From the NCBI GenBank assembly GCA_035281585.1, contig DATEDP010000167.1:20616-84615 (forward strand): DNA of 64,000 nucleotides, written 5' to 3'. Under the pieces are notes generated by a model that saw only the letters and a list, made by a program, of their open reading frames with translations, ran no database searches and was not told where the DNA came from. The DNA is from a bacterium (GTDB taxonomy: Bacteria; UBA10199; DSSB01). Below, one piece after another: positions 37,915 to 46,492 of this stretch (positions are counted from its first letter, which is position 1; each line of letters begins with the position of its first letter). The position numbers were made by a program, and so were the translations under genes.

Positions 37915-38143
37915 CCCCGTCGCTGCCGATCGCCTCGACCGGACAGGCCTCCAAAGCCTCCTGGCAGAGCTTTTCTTCTTCGGGCGAAAGAGGCTGCTTG
38001 TACACGTAAGAATAGCCGTTGTCGTCGTCGCGCTTGAAATTGTCGGGGGCGGTCTCGCGGCAGAGATTGCAGTCGATGCACTGGCTGTCGACGTAAAACT
38101 TTCCGTCGGGCTGCTGGGGTAGCTTGTCGTTCTTGTCGGCCAT
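37910..38143 (-). CDS. Single-cluster [4Fe-4S] ferredoxin
   Basis: 77-residue acidic ferredoxin of the Fer4_13/Fer4_15 type. Cluster ligands are C22, C25 and C28 in CIDCNLC and C67 in ACPVEAI; C60 is extra. Small soluble electron carrier, partner unknown, perhaps the reductase at 35.6 kb. Started at ATG giving MADKNDKLP; an upstream in-frame start 12 codons earlier is less likely. The last residues and stop come from the edge of a family C repeat. Confidence 0.9.
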   Translation of the reverse strand: MADKNDKLPQQPDGKFYVDSQCIDCNLCRETAPDNFKRDDDNGYSYVYKQPLSPEEEKLCQEALEACPVEAIGSDGV

Positions 38144-38288
38144 CTTGAAATCAGCTCCTATTTCGATGCAAGACCGCAAAATCGCTGGGGTCTTTATATC
38201 TTGCCTTGGCGCCTAACACGATTTATTTAGGCAAACAACGCAATTTTCGAGGGGACAAGCGGGCAAAAGGGCTCCCCATTAAGGATTC

Positions 38289-39278
38289 ATGGCCAAAGTA
38301 TCGAGTTCAAAGACCAACGTCCACTACGCCAAAACCGAGGACGGATGGAAGATCGCCATCCACCACCATCCAGGCAAAAAATCGCGCCATCCGGTGCTGC
38401 TCGTCCACGGCTTGGCTAGCAACTATCGCAACATGGATTTCCCGATCAAGGACCTGAGCCTGGCTCATTACCTGAGCAAGGCCGGCTTCGACTGTTGGAT
38501 CGTGGATCTGCGGGGATCGGGCTTGAGCAAGAAAGGCCCGCTCACCGCCTTTCGCTGGTATTTCGACGACTATGTTTTCTATGACCTGCCGGCAGCCGTC
38601 GACACCGTCTTGCGCGAGACCGGCGCCAAAAAGATCCACTGGATCGGCCACAGCCTCGGTGGCCTGCTCTCCTTCCCCTTCTCCCAGTTCTACAAGAAGA
38701 GCCAAGTGTTGCGCAGCCTCATCACCATCGCCTCGCCGGTAACCACCGCCTCGCGGCCCGGCTATTTTCAAGTGACTCACCGCTTCGACCGGATCATCAA
38801 ATTGTTTCCGAGGCTGCCTTACCGGACCCTCTCGCGGGTGGCGGTTCGCTTCGTCGACCTGCTGCTGGGCCTCGAGGGCAACGCCCTCTTCTCCCGCGAC
38901 AACATGACGCGGGAGATCCTGATCGAGATCATGCGCCACGCCGTCGAGAGCGTCCCATCCAGCCTCATCCTCCAGATCCACGACTGGCTTAACCACAACT
39001 ACTTCGCCAGCCGCGACCGCAAAATCGATTACACCCAGAGCATCGCCGCCATGACGATGCCGATCCTGATGATGGCCGGTTCGGTCGACAGCTTCACGCC
39101 CTTGGCCGACATCCGCCTCGCCTTCCGGCGCATCCCGAGCGAAAAGAAGACCTTGATGGTTTTCGGCAAATCGCGAGGCCACGAGCACGACTACGGCCAC
39201 ATCGACTTGGTCCTGGGCAAGAACGCGCCCAAGGAAGTCTTCCCCGAAATATTGAGTTGGCTAAAGGAGCACGATTAG
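38289..39278 (+). CDS. Alpha/beta hydrolase
   Basis: 329-residue serine hydrolase. The nucleophile elbow is GHSLGG near residue 120, the oxyanion region is LVHGLASNYRNMD near 40, the acid is probably in AGSVDSFTP near 262, and the histidine is in RGHEHDYGHIDL near 296. The cap region (about 145-240) is long and hydrophobic, suggesting a lipid or ester substrate. No signal peptide. Alone on the plus strand; its stop overlaps the end of convergent mqnD by 4 bp. Confidence 0.88.
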   Translation: MAKVSSSKTNVHYAKTEDGWKIAIHHHPGKKSRHPVLLVHGLASNYRNMDFPIKDLSLAHYLSKAGFDCWIVDLRGSGLSKKGPLTAFRWYFDDYVFYDLPAAVDTVLRETGAKKIHWIGHSLGGLLSFPFSQFYKKSQVLRSLITIASPVTTASRPGYFQVTHRFDRIIKLFPRLPYRTLSRVAVRFVDLLLGLEGNALFSRDNMTREILIEIMRHAVESVPSSLILQIHDWLNHNYFASRDRKIDYTQSIAAMTMPILMMAGSVDSFTPLADIRLAFRRIPSEKKTLMVFGKSRGHEHDYGHIDLVLGKNAPKEVFPEILSWLKEHD

Positions 39279-40117
39279 TCGCCGACGAAGGTCAGCGGCG
39301 GCATCTTCGGCAGGAGCTTGGCGGCCACCGCCTCCTCGAAGAGGCGGCGGAGAGCGGCCCGGCCGCGCTCGCCGTAATCGACGGTCAGCTCGTTGACGTA
39401 CATTCCGACGAAGCGGTCGGCGGTCTTGGGATCCATGCCCCGGGCGAAGGTCAGGGCATATTCCAAGGCGTCGGACCGGTGATCCAGCGAGTATTGGATG
39501 GCTTTCTTGAGGATGTCGGAAACCTTTTTGCAATTCTCCTCGCCCAAATCTTTGCGGACCACGTTGCCGCCGAGCGGCAGCGGCAGGCCGCCGGTCTTCT
39601 GGAACCACCACTCGCCCAAGTCGACGATCTGGTGGAGACCGCTCTGGGCATAGGTCAGTTGGCCTTCGTGAATGATGAGCCCGAGATCGACCTTTCCGTC
39701 CCGCACCGCCGGCAGGATCTCGTTGAAGGGCATCACGACGTAATCGATGGCCGGCTCGTAGAGGCGCAGGGCCAGAAAGGCCGTAGTCAAAAGGCCCGGC
39801 ACCGCCACCTTGCGCTCCCGGAGCACCGAAGGCGGATGGGGCTCGCGGGCGATCACCATCGGCCCGTAACGGTCGCCCATCGAAGAGCCCGAAGGCAGCA
39901 AGGCGTAGCGTTCGGCGACCTGGGGGAAGGCATGGAAGGAGATCGCCGACACCTCGTAGGTCCCCTTCATCGCCTCTTGGTTGAGGGTCTGGATGTCGGA
40001 GAGGACGTGGTCGAATTGGAATTCGCCGGTGTCGATCTTATCCTTGGCCAGGGCGTAGAACATGAAGGCGTCGTCGCTGTCGGGGCTGTGGGCCACGATG
40101 ATGGGGGTTTTCGGCAT
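39275..40117 (-). CDS. mqnD: 1,4-dihydroxy-6-naphthoate synthase
   Basis: Menaquinone futalosine-pathway enzyme acting on cyclic dehypoxanthine futalosine. Start at MPKTPIIVAHSPDSDDAFMF, which carries the family N-terminal signature. Other blocks are SAISFHAFPQVAERYALLPSG near 58, GPMVIA near 85, the helix VDLGLIIHEGQLTY near 145, and LGEWW near 165. 280 residues, a periplasmic-binding-protein-like fold. The upstream open frame (35 residues) is not coding. Confidence 0.94.
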   Translation of the reverse strand: MPKTPIIVAHSPDSDDAFMFYALAKDKIDTGEFQFDHVLSDIQTLNQEAMKGTYEVSAISFHAFPQVAERYALLPSGSSMGDRYGPMVIAREPHPPSVLRERKVAVPGLLTTAFLALRLYEPAIDYVVMPFNEILPAVRDGKVDLGLIIHEGQLTYAQSGLHQIVDLGEWWFQKTGGLPLPLGGNVVRKDLGEENCKKVSDILKKAIQYSLDHRSDALEYALTFARGMDPKTADRFVGMYVNELTVDYGERGRAALRRLFEEAVAAKLLPKMPPLTFVGD

Positions 40118-40721
40118 GCCGCGGTTAGAACTCTTGGCGCGGGGATTGTCAAGGTCGTGTTCGTTGGCGCACTGCTTGGATATTTCTGCCCGGCCGGGGA
40201 GGGCCGGGGATATCCTCCTCACTTTTTTCCCTGGCCCTCAAGCCGGGCCAGGGAAAGCTTGGTCCGTCGATGTCTATTGGATGCTTTAGGGTGATCGACG
40301 GCCCAAAAGCCGTTCGGAGGATATCCCCGGCCCTCCCCGACCTACCATTGTGCTGGCTCGCCTGTCATCCTGAGCGAAGCGAAGGATCTATGACCGCTTT
40401 TGGTAGATCATCTATCTTGGGCAGTCATGGATCCTTCGCTTCGCTCAGGATGACCTTGCACCAGCACAATGGTAGGTCGGGGTCTGGGTGGGGATCCCTC
40501 TCTCAAAATATCTCTGCAGGAGGGAGGGCGTAGGAGGGTTAAAAAATCCGTCGGAGCCAAAAACTTGGAGGCTGACGAAGGAAGCCACCAAGTTTTATGG
40601 CGAAGCGGATTTTTTAGCCCGACTAGCCCGACCGGGCAGAATTTTGAGAGAGGGATCCCCACCCAGACCCCGACCGGGCAGAAAGGCAAAAGCCGGCGAC
40701 ACTACAAACTCCCAGGAAGGC
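40118..40721. other. 604 bp without genes, filled with nested inverted repeats
   Basis: Between the mqnD start and the 169-residue gene stop. Open frames here are short and follow the repeats. The whole stretch is explained by nested palindromes including a family D copy. No tRNA or other RNA gene was recognised. Confidence 0.8.
40195..40671. repeat. Nested set of four inverted repeat pairs
   Basis: Pair 1: 40195-40218 with 40316-40339 (24 bp perfect, CGGGGAGGGCCGGGGATATC). Pair 2: 40335-40356 with 40461-40482 (22 bp, around ACCTACCATTGTGCTGG). Pair 3: 40479-40509 with 40641-40671 (31 bp, around GATCCC). A family D hairpin (40364-40453) lies within pair 2. Each pair shares bases with the next, so they appear to have been inserted into each other. 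Confidence 0.9.
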
Positions 40722-41231
40722 TCAAGTACTCTTCCAAAGCCATTCTTTTTCAAGGCGGGAAAAGGCCTCGCGGAAGATCGCCTCGCGGCGCTCTTCCTCC
40801 AGCTCGACCGAGGCGAATTTGCGGAGGTGCTTCTCGATGTCGCCGATGAAGTCGCGGAGATCGGCCGCAACTTGGCGGACCAAGAGATCTTTGAGCTTGG
40901 CCTGCCAAGAGCCGTAGTTTCCCTTGTCGCGGCGGTCGAGCAAGCCTTGCAGCAGGCCCTCCCGAACCTCAATGACGTAGGACTCGAAAGAAGGAAAGAA
41001 AGCCAGGAACAAGGACTCGGCCAAATCCACCATCACGGCGTCGCGGTGGAGGCCCAAGATCTGCATCGGCTCGCAGAGCACGCAAAGCTCCTTGCGGTGC
41101 TTCTTGCCGAAGTCTTCCATCAAGAGATCGAGGGTGTGAATCCAAGGATCGTGAGAGGCCTCGCCGGCCTTGGCCTTCAAAGCCCGGGCGCCATGGGCCC
41201 GGATCGGAATGATTTTGGCGCTGCCGCTCAT
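40722..41231 (-). CDS. Hypothetical protein
   Basis: 169 residues, mainly helical and charged, not recognised. No signal peptide. Contains CVLCEP near residue 50, a possible but incomplete metal motif. Its ATG follows the stop of the enoyl-CoA hydratase directly (TAA-ATG), so the two are probably cotranslated and functionally linked, for instance in acyl-CoA metabolism; this is inference from position only. Confidence 0.7.
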   Translation of the reverse strand: MSGSAKIIPIRAHGARALKAKAGEASHDPWIHTLDLLMEDFGKKHRKELCVLCEPMQILGLHRDAVMVDLAESLFLAFFPSFESYVIEVREGLLQGLLDRRDKGNYGSWQAKLKDLLVRQVAADLRDFIGDIEKHLRKFASVELEEERREAIFREAFSRLEKEWLWKST

Positions 41232-42029
41232 TTAACGTCCCGTGAAATTGGGCTTGTTCTTCTTGCCCACGAAGGCGCTCAAGCCTTCGCGAAAATCAGC
41301 GCTGTCCGCCGTCTCGACGATCGACTGCCGTTCCTCTTCCAATTGCTCCTCCAGCGAATGGCTGAGCGCGGTGTCGATGAGCCGCTTGGCCCGGCCCAGG
41401 GCCAGCGTCGGTCCGGTCGCGAAATAGAGGGCCAGGCTCTTGGCTTCCTCCATCAGCTTGTCGGCCGGCACCACTCCGCTGATCACGCCCAGCTCCAGAG
41501 CCTTGCGCGCCCCGATCGACTTGCCGGTCATCACCAGCTCGGCGCACTTTTGGGGCCCGACCAGCCGGGTCAGAAAATAAGTCAAGCCGCCGTCCGGAGT
41601 CAGCCCCATGTTGATCGTGGAGCTCGAAAAAACCACGCCCTCGGCGGCCAAGATGAAATCGCAGGCCAGGGCGAAGCTGAAGCCGGTGCCGGCCGCCGGC
41701 CCGTTGACCGCGGCGATGACCGGCTTGGGCAGGCGCCGCAGCTCGGCGATGATTTGATGAAGGTAGCCGGTGACCTTGCGGAAAAGCAGCGGAGCCGTCT
41801 CGGCGTGCTCCCGCATCAGCAGAGGGTCGAAACCGATCGAAAAATCGTTGCCCGCCCCGCTCAACACCACCGAGCGAACCGCCGGCGAAGCCAGCTCATG
41901 CAGCGCGTCGAGCAGCTCCAGCCCCATTTCCTCGGTGAATCCATTGTGGAATTCGGGCCGGTTGAACTTGAGGACCGCGAATTGGCGGTCGACTTCGAGC
42001 AGGAGGGTCTTAAAGGTTTTGGTTTTCAT
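41232..42029 (-). CDS. Enoyl-CoA hydratase/isomerase family protein
   Basis: 265-residue crotonase-fold enzyme acting on acyl-CoA. The oxyanion-hole loop is AAVNGPAAGTGFSFALACD near 108 and DFSIGFD near 62. The usual hydratase glutamate pair is not obvious: SSTINMGLTPDGG near 135 carries Asp rather than Glu at the second site, more like an isomerase or another crotonase activity. Exact substrate unknown. Divergent from the MBL hydrolase at 42067. Confidence 0.88.
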   Translation of the reverse strand: MKTKTFKTLLLEVDRQFAVLKFNRPEFHNGFTEEMGLELLDALHELASPAVRSVVLSGAGNDFSIGFDPLLMREHAETAPLLFRKVTGYLHQIIAELRRLPKPVIAAVNGPAAGTGFSFALACDFILAAEGVVFSSSTINMGLTPDGGLTYFLTRLVGPQKCAELVMTGKSIGARKALELGVISGVVPADKLMEEAKSLALYFATGPTLALGRAKRLIDTALSHSLEEQLEEERQSIVETADSADFREGLSAFVGKKNKPNFTGR

Positions 42030-42066
42030 AAAATTGAGTTACCTTAAGGTTAGCATCGGAGGAAAA

Positions 42067-42723
42067 GTGTCGGAAGGACTTTATTTAAGACAAATGGAAG
42101 TGGGCCCGATGGAGAATTTCGTCTACCTGATCGGCGACCCCGAAAGCCGCCAGGCCCTGGTCGTCGATCCGGCCTGGCAAGTTGACAGCATCCGGCGCCA
42201 AGCCCAGTCCGACGGCATGGAGATCGTCGGCGCCCTGGTCAGCCACCATCACCACGACCACACCAACGGCTTGGAAGAGCTGCTCGAAGCCAAGGAGGTG
42301 CCAATCTACGTTCACAAGGCCGACGCCGAGTTCGTCGACCTGCCGGCCAGCGCTTTGGTGAAAACCGACCACGGTCAGGAGATCGCGGTCGGCAAGGTGA
42401 GGGTCAAAACGCTCCACACTCCCGGTCACACCCCGGGCAGCCAATGCTTCCACGTGCGAAACCACTTGGTCAGCGGCGACACCCTCTTTATCCAAGGCTG
42501 CGGGCGCTGCGATTTGCCGGGCGGCGATCCCGAGCAGATGTACTACAGCCTGACCCAAAAGTTGATGCAGATGAACGACAACACGATCCTGCTGCCGGGC
42601 CACAACTACGCCGCCGTGCCCCAATCGACGTTGGGCGAAGAAAAGGCCTCCAACCCCTATCTCAAGACGGCCGCGGCCTCGCTGAAGGATTTTTTGACGC
42701 TGCGAATGCGGCCGCGCCGCTGA
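42067..42723 (+). CDS. MBL-fold hydrolase (glyoxalase II-like)
   Basis: 218 residues if started at GTG 42067, which has GGAGG four bases upstream and gives LRQMEVGPMENFVYLIG, the usual family beginning; ATG at 42094 is the alternative. Zinc motifs are SHHHHDHTN near 68, HTPGHTPG near 125, GDTLF near 143 and PGHNYA near 190. Family members cleave thioesters such as S-lactoylglutathione or persulfides; which one applies here is not visible. Its stop is followed by a family A repeat. Confidence 0.88.
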   Translation: MSEGLYLRQMEVGPMENFVYLIGDPESRQALVVDPAWQVDSIRRQAQSDGMEIVGALVSHHHHDHTNGLEELLEAKEVPIYVHKADAEFVDLPASALVKTDHGQEIAVGKVRVKTLHTPGHTPGSQCFHVRNHLVSGDTLFIQGCGRCDLPGGDPEQMYYSLTQKLMQMNDNTILLPGHNYAAVPQSTLGEEKASNPYLKTAAASLKDFLTLRMRPRR

Positions 42724-42739
42724 TCCATGATCCAGGATT

Positions 42740-42857
42740 TTTCCCCCTTTGAAAAAGGGGGATCAAGGGGGATTTAAAGCGGCGACTTGGAACGCGATGC
42801 TGGGGTGGTTTGCGGCGTTTCTTAAATCCCCCCTGCCCCCCTTTTTCAAAGGGGGGA
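42740..42857. repeat. Family A palindromic element, full inverted pair
   Basis: Arms 42740-42778 and 42821-42857 with a 42 bp spacer. It separates the convergent MBL hydrolase and the phosphofructokinase fusion. Confidence 0.9.
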
Positions 42858-42868
42858 GAGTCGAAGGA

Positions 42869-45178
42869 TTAGTGGCCTTCCAGGTGCTGCCGAACGTGGT
42901 CGTAGTAGTCGTGAGGCGTGTCCTTCTCGTTGCGAGCGACCTCGATCAAGGGCACCGAATGGAGCTTCAGGGCCGAGCCGCCCTCGATGAAGGCGGTCCC
43001 GGCCATGTGGCCGAAGCGACCGCTCGCAACCAAGCGCAGGGCACCCAAGGACAAATGATCCGCTAAAACCTTGTCGGCATAGCTGGTGTCGGCTCCCCGC
43101 AAAAGATAGCCCAGGCTTTCGGACCGGGTCTGGGTTTCGATTTGCCGATCGGCCAGCACCCGTCGGACCCAATGGGCGACGTCGCCCGGCTCGTTGATCA
43201 GCCGGCCATGGCCGTCGGCCCCGCGCGGCGGCTCGATGAGACTCGGCCCGTGGCCGCGGAACTTCACCCCCTCCGAGATCAAGATCACGCCGTGAAGGCG
43301 CTCGGGCCGGCGGCTTTCGATGATCCGCCGCAAATCGTCGAAGGGCCGCGGCACCTCGGTGAAGGCGGCGTCGGCGATTCGCGAACGGTCGGCGATGGCC
43401 AAGGTGAGGAGCCCGTAGCGTTGGCCCATCACCTCGACCAAGAACCAACGCCGGGAGGCGTGGGCGGTTGTAAGATAGTTGTGCACCAGGCTGACGCCCT
43501 TGGCGACCGCCGAGGGAAAGCCGAGCGAGTGTTCGCTGCCCCAGACGTCGCCGTCGATGCTCTGGGGAATTCCCACGACCGGCACCTTAGCCCGGTGCAG
43601 CTCGGCCGCCGCCCGCATCGAGCCGTTGCCACCGAGCACGACCAAGGCATCGATGCCGTGTTGCCGCATCGTCTGCTGGACTTGAGAAGCGTCGGGATCG
43701 CCGTGGACCGGGTTGGTCCGGCTGCTGCGGAGAATGGTGCCACCGAGCATCGAGATGTCGCTCTCGCCGCCATAAATATTTTCCAGCGGCACCGGCACGT
43801 TCTCGCCGTAGAGGAGGCGAAGCGCACCGGCGATGGCCGAATGGCCCTGGACGTCGCTGATTTTCAGCTCCCGGATGCGGCCTTGGGGCTCGAGCAAGCC
43901 GCGATAACCATCGACGATGCCGAAGACCCTCCAACCATGGGCTTGAATGGCGCCGTGGACCAGGGCTGAGATGGCCGCGTTCTCGGCCGGGCCGTCGCCG
44001 CCGCTGGTCAGGATTCCGATGCTGCCCACGTTCTTGCGGATTCTGCCCTGCGGCGGCTGGAAGCTGTCGGCGGCTTTGCCGAGCTCCGGCTCGATCAGCT
44101 GGTTGAGACGCCGGCCGATGAGGCTTTCGCCATTGCCATTGCCGTTGCCCTTGCCGTTGACCGCGAAAACCAGGTTCGAGCGCAGCTCCGACTCGGCGCT
44201 TGGCCGGGCCGGAAGCCCCGGTCCCGGCAGGGCCGCGCCGGCCGGCGCCAAGGCCGGACTTAAGAAAAGCGGCCGGCTCGTCTGGGCCAAGGGACCCACC
44301 CGCAGCTCGGTTTCGCGCAGGGCCCGGGCATAGCCTTCGCCGAGCAATGACCGGCTGACCCGGCCCGCGACCGCGAGCTGGGCCAGCGTGGCCAGCGAAT
44401 CGGCCAGATTGCCGTTGAAGCCGCTCGCCGGCCGCCACCCTAAACTCTCCTCGGCCCGATGCACCAGCATCAGGCCGCCGAGCATGGCGCTTTGCGAATA
44501 GATCCGGTGAAGGAAGGCCTGGTTCGGCGTCGCGACCCGCGGCGCCAACGAAGACACCGCGCCGCCGGCGGCTTTGAGGACGCCCAGCATCAGGTAACCC
44601 GAGGCGAGCTCCCGGCCCAGCGCACCCGAGCTCCAATCGAGCGGGCGTCCCAGCGCGGCATGGCCGGCGCGAGTCGCCGCCGTGAAGGCCGGCGCTTCCA
44701 CCGCCAAGCCGATTCCGCCGGCCAAGAGCCGGGCGCCCGGCCCGCGGGTAAAATGACCGGCCGAGGGCGATGCCGCCAAGCGCGCCAGAACACCGAAACG
44801 GACGGCCTGGAAAACCCCGGAAGCCACGCCCATTCCCAAGAGCAGCGCGGGGTCGCTGGCTTGTTGAAAAAACATTCCGAGACCCCGCTCGGATCGGGCT
44901 CCGAAGGAGCCGCCGCCGGCAAGGACTTCGAGGCGCTCGGCCGCCCGCCGCGCCGCTGCGGCCGACAAATCGGGACTCGCGGCTAGGGAATGATAAAGGC
45001 CGACCGCGGCCTCGGTCGCGGCCGGTTCGCCTCGCCTTTCCAAGCGGCCGGCCAGATGGAGAAAGCCCTCGGCTCTTAGCTCCGGATCGTTTTCTTTGAG
45101 AAGGGACCGCCATTCCGCGACTGGAGCGGCTGGCAAAGTGGAAGGTGGCGCATTGAGCGACAACAAGGAAGCTGCCAT
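42869..45178 (-). CDS. Phosphofructokinase-like protein fused to the shared module
   Basis: 769 residues. Residues 1-300 are the shared module (FLHLAGRLERRGE, SFGARSERG, LDWSSGALGREL near 180, EESLGWRPAS). A linker (300-380, Gly/Asn repeat KGNGNGNGE) leads to a PFK-A domain: ILTSGGDGPAENAAI near 390, GGNGSMRAAAEL near 515, PQSIDGDVWGSEHSLGF near 538, VEVMGQRYG near 575 and ISEGVK near 640. The catalytic aspartate of the TIDND motif is kept as SID, but the aspartate of GGDGS is Asn and the arginine of VMGRxxG is Gln, so normal ATP-PFK activity is doubtful. The gene has its own promoter candidate. No other glycolysis gene is nearby. Confidence 0.88.
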   Translation of the reverse strand: MAASLLSLNAPPSTLPAAPVAEWRSLLKENDPELRAEGFLHLAGRLERRGEPAATEAAVGLYHSLAASPDLSAAAARRAAERLEVLAGGGSFGARSERGLGMFFQQASDPALLLGMGVASGVFQAVRFGVLARLAASPSAGHFTRGPGARLLAGGIGLAVEAPAFTAATRAGHAALGRPLDWSSGALGRELASGYLMLGVLKAAGGAVSSLAPRVATPNQAFLHRIYSQSAMLGGLMLVHRAEESLGWRPASGFNGNLADSLATLAQLAVAGRVSRSLLGEGYARALRETELRVGPLAQTSRPLFLSPALAPAGAALPGPGLPARPSAESELRSNLVFAVNGKGNGNGNGESLIGRRLNQLIEPELGKAADSFQPPQGRIRKNVGSIGILTSGGDGPAENAAISALVHGAIQAHGWRVFGIVDGYRGLLEPQGRIRELKISDVQGHSAIAGALRLLYGENVPVPLENIYGGESDISMLGGTILRSSRTNPVHGDPDASQVQQTMRQHGIDALVVLGGNGSMRAAAELHRAKVPVVGIPQSIDGDVWGSEHSLGFPSAVAKGVSLVHNYLTTAHASRRWFLVEVMGQRYGLLTLAIADRSRIADAAFTEVPRPFDDLRRIIESRRPERLHGVILISEGVKFRGHGPSLIEPPRGADGHGRLINEPGDVAHWVRRVLADRQIETQTRSESLGYLLRGADTSYADKVLADHLSLGALRLVASGRFGHMAGTAFIEGGSALKLHSVPLIEVARNEKDTPHDYYDHVRQHLEGH

Positions 45179-45217
45179 GTATCCCCCGAACTCTTAACCT
45201 AAAACTAGATAAGGCCT

Positions 45218-45246
45218 TATCACCAAGCCGGACGGGGCTTTGTCAA
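45218..45246 (-). promoter_or_regulatory. Candidate sigma70 promoter of the PFK fusion
   Basis: On the minus strand a perfect TTGACA (45241-45246) is followed, 18 bases on, by GATAAG (45217-45222), four of six matches to TATAAT. It lies about 40 bp upstream of the ATG at 45178. Confidence 0.4.
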
Positions 45247-45358
45247 CGGAATACCGCCGATGCGCCGCGTCGAAAGGCGCTTTTTAGAACATCGTTTGAC
45301 TGGCCCGGCTGAAGACTATATGAGGGGGCGGCAAGGTCCATTAACCGAAGAGGAATTT

Positions 45359-45859
45359 ATGCCCGAAGTTGGAGACAAAGCCCCCGATTTTAACCTGCTC
45401 GACCAGAACCAACAGCGCCTCGAGCTGAAGAAAATCCTGGCCAAGGGCAAGGCCCTGCTGGTCTTCTATCCCGGCAACGACACCCCGGTCTGTACGGCCC
45501 AGCTTTGCGACTACCGGGATCACGACGCCCAATTCCACCAGCTCGGCGTCCAAATTTATGGGATCAGCATCGCCAGCATCGAGAGCCATGCCAACTTAAA
45601 GTTTGCCGAGAAATACAGCTTCACTTTCCCTCTCTTGAATGACTACGACGGCCGGGTGACCAAGGCCTACAAGGTGATGAGCATCGCCGGCTTCCCGAAG
45701 CGAGCCCTCTTTCTGCTCAATCAGGACGGCACCATTCTCTACAAGCACGTCGAGTCGCTGCCGATCTTCCGCCGAACCAGCGAGGAGCTGCTCAAGGACT
45801 TGAAGGAAACGATCGCGAAGGCGCCCAAGGTCGAGGCCGCAGCCCCCGGCGGCCACTAG
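45359..45859 (+). CDS. bcp: Peroxiredoxin of the Bcp/PrxQ type
   Basis: Thiol peroxidase, 166 residues from MPEVGDKAPDFNLLD. The peroxidatic C45 in DTPVCTAQLC and C50 five residues later give the PrxQ arrangement, forming an intramolecular disulfide. A GAGG lies at good spacing before ATG; an upstream in-frame extension of 33 codons is not conserved-looking and is excluded. Divergent from the PFK fusion. Reduced probably by thioredoxin or glutaredoxin. Confidence 0.93.
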   Translation: MPEVGDKAPDFNLLDQNQQRLELKKILAKGKALLVFYPGNDTPVCTAQLCDYRDHDAQFHQLGVQIYGISIASIESHANLKFAEKYSFTFPLLNDYDGRVTKAYKVMSIAGFPKRALFLLNQDGTILYKHVESLPIFRRTSEELLKDLKETIAKAPKVEAAAPGGH

Positions 45860-45862
45860 CTC

Positions 45863-45905
45863 TTCCCCCCTCCTTTTTAAGGAGGGGGTCAGGGGGAGGT
45901 AGAGG
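45863..45905. repeat. Family B repeat, single arm
   Basis: TCCCCCCTCC-TTTTTAAGGAGGGGG and GGGGGAGGTAGAG, with the second arm absent. Located between convergent bcp and the zinc-ribbon membrane gene. Confidence 0.8.
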
Positions 45906-45944
45906 GCTGGCGGGATGCAAAATCTTTTGCCTGTCGAGGGAAAT

Positions 45945-46400
45945 CTAATGCTCCCCGGCTTCTTCGGCTCCCGGGTAAGTCGCCTGCTTCTTCACGTGAG
46001 CCGCCTTGAGGTGGTTGTAGAGCTTGAAGCGCGGGTTCTTCTTGAAGCCCCGGAACTCGGCGTCGCAGCGGTAGCAAACCATCATGGGCGGCAAAAGCCA
46101 ATAGAGCAAGAGGTCGATCGCCGCCACCACCAATAGGCTGATCCCGTAGGTCCAAAAGCTCAGGATCACCCCCAGCAGCACGATTCCCAAGCCCAAGTTT
46201 CGATTGAAGCTTTTCTGGACGAAGAGCTGCTTGCAGTCGCAGATCAAGCAATGGTCGATCTCGAGCTCGTCCTTGGCCTTGGCATCGACGTAGGTCGGGA
46301 TGGGCTTGCGGCATTGGGGGCAGGCGAAATTCTCCAGGCTCTCCCAGCGGGAGATCAGCATCGGCAGGTCGCAGTGGGGGCAATGGAATCGGAGCTGCAT
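45945..46400 (-). CDS. Zinc-ribbon membrane protein, function unknown
   Basis: 151 residues. Cysteine pairs CPHC (8-11) and CPQC (27-30) form a likely zinc ribbon, CLICDC near 51 and CYRC near 109 may form others. Two membrane segments lie at about 70-90 and 91-107. Cytoplasmic zinc-binding part with membrane anchoring; no family recognised. Same strand as and 90 bp downstream of the polytopic membrane gene, with a family D repeat between. Confidence 0.75.
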   Translation of the reverse strand: MQLRFHCPHCDLPMLISRWESLENFACPQCRKPIPTYVDAKAKDELEIDHCLICDCKQLFVQKSFNRNLGLGIVLLGVILSFWTYGISLLVVAAIDLLLYWLLPPMMVCYRCDAEFRGFKKNPRFKLYNHLKAAHVKKQATYPGAEEAGEH

Positions 46401-46408
46401 GTATAAGC

Positions 46409-46490
46409 GTCATCCTGAGGACCCGAAGGGGTCGAAGGATCTAAGACTGCCCAAGGTAGTCGCAGATCCTTCGCTGGCGCTCAGGATGAC
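46409..46490. repeat. Family D inverted repeat
   Basis: Arms start GTCATCCTGAGGACCCGAAGG and end CTGGCGCTCAGGATGAC, with inner GTCGAAGGATCTAAGAC/GTCGCAGATCCTTCG. Lies just inside the 3' edge of the polytopic membrane gene region. Confidence 0.88.
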
Positions 46491-46492
46491 TT

